From Kordia sp. SMS9 (GTDB lineage Bacteria; Bacteroidota; Bacteroidia; Flavobacteriales; Flavobacteriaceae), in NCBI RefSeq assembly GCF_003352465.1, contig NZ_CP031153.1, forward strand, positions 1-64,000: a DNA stretch of 64,000 nt, written 5' to 3'. The notes beneath the pieces are model-generated. The model saw only the letters and a list, made by a program, of their open reading frames with translations. It did not search any database and was not told where the DNA came from. The translations under genes were made by a program, and so were the position numbers. Below, piece after piece: positions 58,437 through 64,000 of the stretch (its first letter is position 1; every line of letters begins with the position of its first letter).

Positions 58437-61067
58437 TTATCGAATGTTTACTTCTTTCGTGATAATATCATCGTCTAAGTTTATTTTTAAGATATAAATA
58501 CCTTCCGTGAGCAAACCTGTTTCAATTTCAATACCGTTTTCAGCAAAGACGCCGTTTTGTTTGAAGTCTATTTTTCGTCCATTAATGTCGTACAACCATG
58601 CTTCGTTGAATGTACTATTGGATTGCCAGTTGACTCTAAATATTCCGTCATTCGGATTTGGATATATGACGAGTCGTTGTGTTTCATTAAAAGGATTTTC
58701 AGGAACATTCAAAATTAAATCTGGATTGAATATCGAATTAAGATATCCATAAAACATCATGCTTTGTATAGTATTTTGATGAATCGTAAATTCTGATTGT
58801 AAAAAGTAAACTCTAGCATCTAAGTTCATTTCCATATATGGCCAATCGGCAATTGGTGGCGACATGACAAAGTTTTCTTGTCCGTCCAAATGATGCGTAT
58901 ATAATGGAATTCCCGGAATTGCATTTCCTGCGTTGCTCATGGCTGCATCGTGCAATACTTCTCTGGAATACCGCTCTGCACCAAACAAATCGGCACGTGT
59001 AATGTATACTTTGTTTTCAGGATTTCCACCTAATAACATGTCGTTGCTTGACAACATTTTATTGAGTAATTGCGTGTCTTGTGTGTGATAGTGCGACATG
59101 ATTTGCGGCATCAATTGCGGCGTAGAACCAGTAGTACCCAAAATTGGCGGTTGGTATTGCGATTTTATGAAACGAATTGGTTTTAGACTGATATCGTCTG
59201 TTCCCCAAACAGCACTCCAGTAATTGATGGCTTGAATTTGTGTGCTTTGCAAATTGATGGCAACTGCGTCAAAATTTCCCCATTTGTCTTGCGGAATCAC
59301 GCTAAATATCCAGTTTGCTAACGATTCATCATATATTTGATATTGATAGAGTAAGGTTGTCGGCGTTGTGACTACCGAATTGTTGAGATAATAGTCCAAA
59401 TATTCTTGCATACCTGTTAAACTGTATAAAGCTGCCGTTGCTGACAGTTTTAAATCTTTTACTTTTCCGGCGTAACTGATTCCTTGAAAAAATTGATCTA
59501 AATCTGCTATTGTGACATTGGCATTTGCCCAATTGTACGCGTTAATCGCTTCGTTTTTATACAAATCTGCTTGATTGTTTGCATCGCCAGCAACACTTAA
59601 TGCTTGTGAAAACAAAGCTGCTGCCGTTGCATACACGTACGAAGCCGCAGGATCTTCTTTATATACATACCACATTTGCTCGGAAGAAGAATTTCCTGAA
59701 CCATCGTTGTAAGATGGCCCGTAATAACCGTTGGTTTCTTTTCCACCACAAATTCCGCCTGTAGGTCCTTTGGTACGTCTAAAAAAATCAAGTGTCCATT
59801 GTACTTCGTCTAACACATCTGGAACATTATTATTATTTTCTGGAATGTTTAAATCGCCATCCAAGAAACCATTTGGTGCGAGTTGATATAAAAATGCACC
59901 GTAAATCGGTAAGTTTAAATGTTGAATGTACACATCAAAATCGCCTGCATCAAAATGTCCACCACTTCCCCATGGCATTGTATCTGGAGAAACCATCCAA
60001 GCAGTCGCATTTGTAGGGTTGACAGCCGTAGTAGCTTGTGCTGGTAATTGTATAAAGCTTTCGTCATCACCAAAATCTACATCCATACGTCTAAAGTTGG
60101 AATATGTAATTTCAAAACCATCAACACCAGGCACATGATCTACTGGTTTTACAAAAGGTGCATATTCGTTTCCGCGATCAAATCCGCTTCGTTGATATAG
60201 TAAACTGTTGGAAATGGTTTTATACACATCGTCATAGACTCTATCTGATATTTTAAAAGGAAACGAACTTCCAATGCCTTCAATGACAATTTTATATTCT
60301 TCATCATCACTTGTCGGAATGTTGATGCCAACAGTTGAAAAGTCAAATTCCCACACAGGAGAATTGTACCAATATTTCGTAGCAAAATCTTCTGAGTAAT
60401 CTGCCAACGTATTTTCCATGCGAAACTGCAATCCGTTATTGCCTGTTCCTGTATAGATGATTTGATTGTCTGAAGCACGCACTACATGACAGGTTGCGCC
60501 AATAAAGTTTGTAAAATCTTCATAGTGACTGTTCGCTGCATTGTTTTTTCCCAGCCATTGCGATACGTAGGCAAATTTTTCAGTAGCACTTGCTATCATT
60601 CCCACTTGATTGACATGAATACTTTCCGAAAAGGTATTGAAGGTATCAAATGTGAGCGAAAAGGTGTTTTGTTGTGTGTTTATATTGGAAACATTTATGG
60701 TATATGTTTTGCCATTTTCCATCGCATTTGGCAATCGTACATATACATAATACTCTTGCAAAGCTACTTGTTCTTTTGATTTAAAAAACGTTGCTATAGC
60801 TTGTTGTGGCGTTGCATACAAAGCATCATCCAAACTTGTAATCGTAAAGTTTGCAGGAAGTAATGCTTGTGCTTCATCTATTTGTCCATAATAGCTTGCA
60901 TTGGGCGCGCTGTAAACGTAGAATTCATCAAAGTTGGTGAAATCTTTTTCGCCTTCATCAAAACGCAATAAAATAGTGTTTTCACTTACGGGCGTGATGG
61001 AGATCAATTGCTGTGCTTGAAGCAATATGGGTATGAAGCATATTAGAAGTAGTGTAATTTTTTTCAT
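58437..61067 (-). CDS. Glycoside hydrolase family 9 enzyme, T9SS-exported
   Basis: Protein of 876 residues with signal peptide MKKITLLLICFIPILLQAQ. An Ig-like CelD_N domain (IHVNQVGMIASATEKFAYVS) precedes the (alpha/alpha)6 catalytic domain with GSGGHFDAGDFDVYIQHLN (catalytic Asp pair), NNNNVPDVLDEVQWTLDFF and GGNPENKVYITRADL; the acid residue is probably Glu in FLQSEFTIHQN. The C-terminal 80 residues are a type A T9SS sorting domain (LVIYPNPNDGIFRVNW ... LLTEGIYILKINL). GH9 members are endoglucanases and related glucan hydrolases. The substrate here is unknown. Confidence 0.88.
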   Translation of the reverse strand: MKKITLLLICFIPILLQAQQLISITPVSENTILLRFDEGEKDFTNFDEFYVYSAPNASYYGQIDEAQALLPANFTITSLDDALYATPQQAIATFFKSKEQVALQEYYVYVRLPNAMENGKTYTINVSNINTQQNTFSLTFDTFNTFSESIHVNQVGMIASATEKFAYVSQWLGKNNAANSHYEDFTNFIGATCHVVRASDNQIIYTGTGNNGLQFRMENTLADYSEDFATKYWYNSPVWEFDFSTVGINIPTSDDEEYKIVIEGIGSSFPFKISDRVYDDVYKTISNSLLYQRSGFDRGNEYAPFVKPVDHVPGVDGFEITYSNFRRMDVDFGDDESFIQLPAQATTAVNPTNATAWMVSPDTMPWGSGGHFDAGDFDVYIQHLNLPIYGAFLYQLAPNGFLDGDLNIPENNNNVPDVLDEVQWTLDFFRRTKGPTGGICGGKETNGYYGPSYNDGSGNSSSEQMWYVYKEDPAASYVYATAAALFSQALSVAGDANNQADLYKNEAINAYNWANANVTIADLDQFFQGISYAGKVKDLKLSATAALYSLTGMQEYLDYYLNNSVVTTPTTLLYQYQIYDESLANWIFSVIPQDKWGNFDAVAINLQSTQIQAINYWSAVWGTDDISLKPIRFIKSQYQPPILGTTGSTPQLMPQIMSHYHTQDTQLLNKMLSSNDMLLGGNPENKVYITRADLFGAERYSREVLHDAAMSNAGNAIPGIPLYTHHLDGQENFVMSPPIADWPYMEMNLDARVYFLQSEFTIHQNTIQSMMFYGYLNSIFNPDLILNVPENPFNETQRLVIYPNPNDGIFRVNWQSNSTFNEAWLYDINGRKIDFKQNGVFAENGIEIETGLLTEGIYILKINLDDDIITKEVNIR

Positions 61068-61245
61068 GAGCTATCCTTTTCTTTTAAAGATACGAATAGT
61101 CTAATTTTTTGTAAAATGCTTTGGGTATATTTTAACTATAAAATTGATTATCAATATTATAAGTGATTTTTATGATGTTGATATTTTTCCTGTTTTTGTA
61201 TACGTTTTGCTGATACTTTTCTGTTTGAGTAACCTCATATTCACA

Positions 61246-61767
61246 CTACGCCGTATATTCCGTAACCACAGGTTGTGGTAAGAAGAGTTCAATCAAAAAT
61301 ACCAAACTGTCTTTGGCAATGATGGTAATGGAAATTAAAATGGTAGCGAGTAAAATCGCGACTGCTAAATTATTTTTTCTTAACTCACCAACTTCATCTA
61401 CGTGTTTCGTCATAGATTTTGTCAACATAAATGCGCTAAAATGAATGACACCTGCCAATAAAAAACCAACAAATAATGATAAGGAAGAGTATTTTAAAAC
61501 TTCTACAAATAGATTTTCTTTTGCATGCACTTTCAACATGCCAATCGCATTGATGATAGACGGAATGATTCCACTTAGCAAATACCCTGTACTAAAGATA
61601 ATTCCTGAAAAGAAAATACTCAATGCCAAGTTGGAATCGTTTAAGTTTTCTTCTTTCAGTTTAAATATTTTGATCAGTATTTTATAGGAAATAAAGAAGA
61701 TGACAATCGCCAAAAAGATAGAGAGTACGAGTTGACTAAGTGCTAAATAGAATACATCTGTGTTCAT
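61246..61767 (-). CDS. DUF350-family membrane protein
   Basis: Protein of 173 residues with four to five membrane helices (LVLSIFLAIVIFFISYKIL, LALSIFFSGIIFSTGYLLSG, SLFVGFLLAGVIHFSAFML, LAVAILLATILISITIIA). Length and the two similar halves fit the DUF350 family. It follows the transglutaminase-like gene after 5 bp, so the two form an operon. Function unknown. Confidence 0.75.
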   Translation of the reverse strand: MNTDVFYLALSQLVLSIFLAIVIFFISYKILIKIFKLKEENLNDSNLALSIFFSGIIFSTGYLLSGIIPSIINAIGMLKVHAKENLFVEVLKYSSLSLFVGFLLAGVIHFSAFMLTKSMTKHVDEVGELRKNNLAVAILLATILISITIIAKDSLVFLIELFLPQPVVTEYTA

Positions 61768-61772
61768 AAGTT

Positions 61773-62819
61773 TTATTTTTTATTGACTAATACAAAATTC
61801 CAATAGCCTACATTTGACACCTTTGCTGGCAAATTTCCTATTGTATAATTTTTTGCAGTCGTTTCTACGAAATAATATTTTTTTCTGTTACGTGTTTTGT
61901 ATTTTCCTGTGGAAGGTATATTGATTCCCAGCACAGAATGTTTGTATTGATTGCTGTTTAAGATAGCGACATCATATTCAAATTTTGCTAATAATACAAA
62001 TAGCAATACCGTTCGGGAGTCGCAATCGCCTTGCAAGCTGGCGCTGAATTCTACAGGTGCAAAAATTCCGAGTCGCACATTTCCCACACATGGAAATTCT
62101 TCACTTCCATCACAAGGTGACGATTTTATATAGTTGTATTGAATGTCTTGAATGCTGGTAATGATCAATTCGGCAAATTGTCTTCTGTTTAACTTTTTTT
62201 GTTTTTGAATTTTGCTAAAAGAATCGTACAAATGTTCCAATAGCGGTCGATCATGATCTGCCATGTGTTTGTAAAAAGTTCCCCAAGAAAAGTTACGCGT
62301 ATAGCGAAAGCTGTGGCGATTTTTTTTAGATTTTTGCACGTTGTTTTCGGCTATTTTGAAATCCATCCGATGCCAATTGCCTGCAAAATCACGCCAAGAT
62401 TGTTTGTTGACAATGTAGCGAATTTCATTTCCATTTTCGGTTGTAGTAACGATTTCTGTTTTGTCTGTATCGTTCTCTGTTTCTTTTATTGTTATTTTAT
62501 TTCCTGCATTTTTTTCGAGAATTACCATAACAACAGAGAAAATGGCAAATACAATGATGATTCGGAAGAAGTCTGAAAAAACACCTTTTATTACTTGTTT
62601 GTTTGAAGTTGATTTTCGCTTTACTTTTTTCCAAATATAGCGCAGTACAAAGAAGCTACTTGCCGTGACCACCAATAAAGATATTCCCTCTATTTTTACA
62701 TTATACGTTAAGTAAATGAGTACAATGATTAAAAATATGGTTGCCAAAATTGCCATTATTCCTGAAAAGAGCCGTTGAAAACTCACAAGACAGCCATTTG
62801 GTTTGTTGTTGTCGGTCAT
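61773..62819 (-). CDS. Membrane-anchored transglutaminase-like protein
   Basis: Protein of 348 residues. Two N-terminal membrane helices (IMAILATIFLIIVLIYLTYN and IWKKVKRKS-separated FRIIIVFAIFSVVMVILE) precede a soluble domain. A Cys-His-Glu/Asp pattern is seen: GDCDSRTVLLFVLLAKFEYD (Cys), YKHSVLGIN (His), YYFVETTAKN (acidic). This is the order of a transglutaminase/papain-like fold. Substrate and reaction are unknown. Confidence 0.7.
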   Translation of the reverse strand: MTDNNKPNGCLVSFQRLFSGIMAILATIFLIIVLIYLTYNVKIEGISLLVVTASSFFVLRYIWKKVKRKSTSNKQVIKGVFSDFFRIIIVFAIFSVVMVILEKNAGNKITIKETENDTDKTEIVTTTENGNEIRYIVNKQSWRDFAGNWHRMDFKIAENNVQKSKKNRHSFRYTRNFSWGTFYKHMADHDRPLLEHLYDSFSKIQKQKKLNRRQFAELIITSIQDIQYNYIKSSPCDGSEEFPCVGNVRLGIFAPVEFSASLQGDCDSRTVLLFVLLAKFEYDVAILNSNQYKHSVLGINIPSTGKYKTRNRKKYYFVETTAKNYTIGNLPAKVSNVGYWNFVLVNKK

Positions 62820-62943
62820 GTCATAAAGATATTATTTTTTTTCGTTTTTTTATTTTTTTGTTGATTCGTTTGTTTTAAAACTTCCACTAGTAATACCAAT
62901 TTACACCTAGATTCTTTCAAAATACTGACCTATAACATATTAA

Positions 62944-62989
62944 TTACGGAAAAACCGTAATTGACTCATTTTCTTTTTTTATAACTTAC
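62944..62989 (+). promoter_or_regulatory. TTACGGAAAAACC / N25 / TAACTTAC promoter
   Basis: TTACGG then AAAAACC (62944-62956; one A more than at the lipoprotein genes), 25 nt, then TAACTTAC (62982-62989), a partial -7 element. Here the site is a full palindrome, TTACGG-AAAAA-CCGTAA. It is 22 bp upstream of the peptide's start. Confidence 0.6.
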
Positions 62990-63011
62990 TCTAAATCAAC
63001 ACTTTTATATT

Positions 63012-63278
63012 ATGAAAAAAAAGAATTTGAAGAGTTTAACGCTCCGTAAACAATCGGTAAGTAATTTGAATAAAACATTTGGAGGCAATGCCTCTATAGA
63101 TGTGTCTGACGTCATCAATACGATTATCGACTTTACAGAAAAGTATACGAGAGTATTTTCGTATTGTCCGCATGTAACCTGTGGTTGCCCAGACCCAACC
63201 ATACCGCCATTGACCGAAGGTATTTTAACGTGCAGAGCAACTGCTTGTGAAGAATTAACTTGTGTAACTTGCGCGTAA
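63012..63278 (+). CDS. Lanthipeptide-like (class I leader type) Cys-rich precursor peptide
   Basis: Peptide of 88 residues. The N-terminus MKKKNLKSLTLRKQSVSNLN has the KL-x-LxKxxISNL pattern of Bacteroidota class I lanthipeptide leaders, and GG at 24-25 could be a cleavage site. The core carries seven cysteines (52, 57, 59, 74, 79, 84, 87) interleaved with threonines (56, 63, 68, 73, 77, 83, 86), as expected for lanthionine rings. No LanB/LanC, protease or ABC exporter is in the window, so the modification machinery must lie elsewhere or be absent. A simple disulphide-rich secreted peptide is the alternative. Confidence 0.7.
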   Translation: MKKKNLKSLTLRKQSVSNLNKTFGGNASIDVSDVINTIIDFTEKYTRVFSYCPHVTCGCPDPTIPPLTEGILTCRATACEELTCVTCA

Positions 63279-63280
63279 AC

Positions 63281-63323
63281 TAAAAAAAGCGGTCGAATTT
63301 GTATGAAATTCGACCGCTTTTTT
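63281..63323. terminator. Bidirectional terminator between peptide and enolase genes
   Basis: Perfect 15-bp stem AAAGCGGTCGAATTT / AAATTCGACCGCTTT (63286-63300, 63306-63320), 5-nt loop, A-run before and T-run after. It serves both convergent genes. Confidence 0.88.
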
Positions 63324-63342
63324 ATTGTATGTGTGTGAAGTA

Positions 63343-64000
63343 TTAGCTTATTTTAAAAGCTTTGTCTTGTGGATAGTATGCTACTTCTCCTAGTTCTTCT
63401 TCAATGCGTAACAATTGATTGTATTTTGCCATTCTGTCTGAACGTGACGCTGAACCTGTTTTGATTTGTCCTGTGTTTAAGGCAACTGCTAAATCGGCAA
63501 TCGTATTGTCTTCTGTTTCCCCAGATCTGTGCGACATTACGGAAGTATATCCAGCGTTGTGCGCCATGTTTACCGCTGCAATGGTTTCTGTCAAGGTTCC
63601 AATTTGGTTTACTTTGATTAAGATTGAATTTGCGATGTTGTTTTCAATTCCTCGTGATAAACGTTCTACATTCGTTACAAATAAATCGTCTCCAACCAAT
63701 TGTACTTTGTCTCCAATTTTTTCTGTTAGGTATTTCCAACCTTCCCAGTCGTTTTCGTCCATTCCATCTTCAATAGAAATGATTGGATAGTTAGCCGCTA
63801 ATTCTGCTAAGTAATCTGCTTGTTCTTTAGACGTACGTACTTTTCCAGTTTCCCCTTCAAATTTTGCATAGTCATATTTTCCGTCTACGTAAAATTCCGC
63901 CGCAGCGCAATCCAACGCAATCATGACTTCATCCCCTAGTTTGTATCCTGCATTGGCAACTGCTTTTGAAATGGTGTCTAGTGCATCTTCCGTACCATCT
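63343..64000 (-). CDS. eno: Enolase, 3' part; gene continues past the window end
   Basis: Converts 2-phosphoglycerate to phosphoenolpyruvate in glycolysis. The visible C-terminal 218 residues contain [31 protein letters not shown] with metal ligand Asp, the catalytic-Lys motif [15 protein letters not shown], and [20 protein letters not shown] followed by [10 protein letters not shown]. The frame runs open to base 64000, so the N-terminal half is outside the window. Confidence 0.96.
   Translation of the reverse strand, partial: DGTEDALDTISKAVANAGYKLGDEVMIALDCAAAEFYVDGKYDYAKFEGETGKVRTSKEQADYLAELAANYPIISIEDGMDENDWEGWKYLTEKIGDKVQLVGDDLFVTNVERLSRGIENNIANSILIKVNQIGTLTETIAAVNMAHNAGYTSVMSHRSGETEDNTIADLAVALNTGQIKTGSASRSDRMAKYNQLLRIEEELGEVAYYPQDKAFKIS

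Overview
The window is AT-rich chromosomal DNA of a marine-type flavobacterium (Bacteroidota, Flavobacteriaceae). Supporting signs are GLPGLI-family and carboxypeptidase-regulatory-domain outer-membrane proteins, a sigma/anti-sigma/TonB-receptor trio, a T9SS sorting domain, HU-HIG DNA-binding protein, DUF6443-type RHS proteins and TAnnTTTG promoter elements. Kordia or a close relative is my guess; no marker in the window proves the genus.

Layout. 1-8.6 kb: a LytS-type sensor kinase and LytTR regulator, two small secreted proteins, a candidate small RNA, an HU-like protein and NADP isocitrate dehydrogenase. 8.9-12.5 kb: a GLPGLI protein with its outer-membrane barrel partner. 12.6-17.6 kb: an accessory minus-strand cluster of secreted, Cys-rich lipoproteins, two of its genes carrying single-base frameshifts. 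17.7-20.1 kb: folD and ffh. 20.4-28 kb: a membrane protein, a LamG-type lipoprotein, an ECF sigma/FecR/TonB-receptor operon and a small membrane protein. 28.1-31.2 kb: a type II restriction-modification system with a controller protein. 31.3-35.1 kb: argS, an Rrf2 regulator and a CtlX-like amidinohydrolase. 35.3-48.2 kb: a beta-barrel protein, a stand-alone LytTR protein, and a split RHS polymorphic-toxin locus followed by orphan toxin cassettes. 48.3-50.6 kb: a second amidinohydrolase and citrate synthase. 50.8-61 kb: a 2439-residue leucine-rich-repeat protein and a T9SS-exported GH9 glycosidase. 61.2-64 kb: a DUF350/transglutaminase-like pair, an orphan Cys-rich lanthipeptide-like precursor, and the 3' part of enolase.

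How it fits together. Housekeeping genes (icd, folD, ffh, argS, ctlX-like, gltA, eno) look like a conserved backbone interrupted by accessory islands. The most unusual signals are regulatory. (1) Four secreted or Cys-rich peptide genes share TTACGG(A4-5)CC, then exactly 25 nt, then a TATATTTG-like -7 element, linking the 12.6-16 kb lipoproteins to the lanthipeptide-like gene 47 kb away. (2) Three copies of a hairpin/linker/terminator element occur, one as an apparent free-standing small RNA whose promoter matches that of icd over 36 nt. (3) The RHS locus carries two different C-terminal modules, each with an HExxH metallopeptidase motif and each followed by an overlapping lipoprotein gene that is a candidate immunity gene, plus a third decayed cassette.
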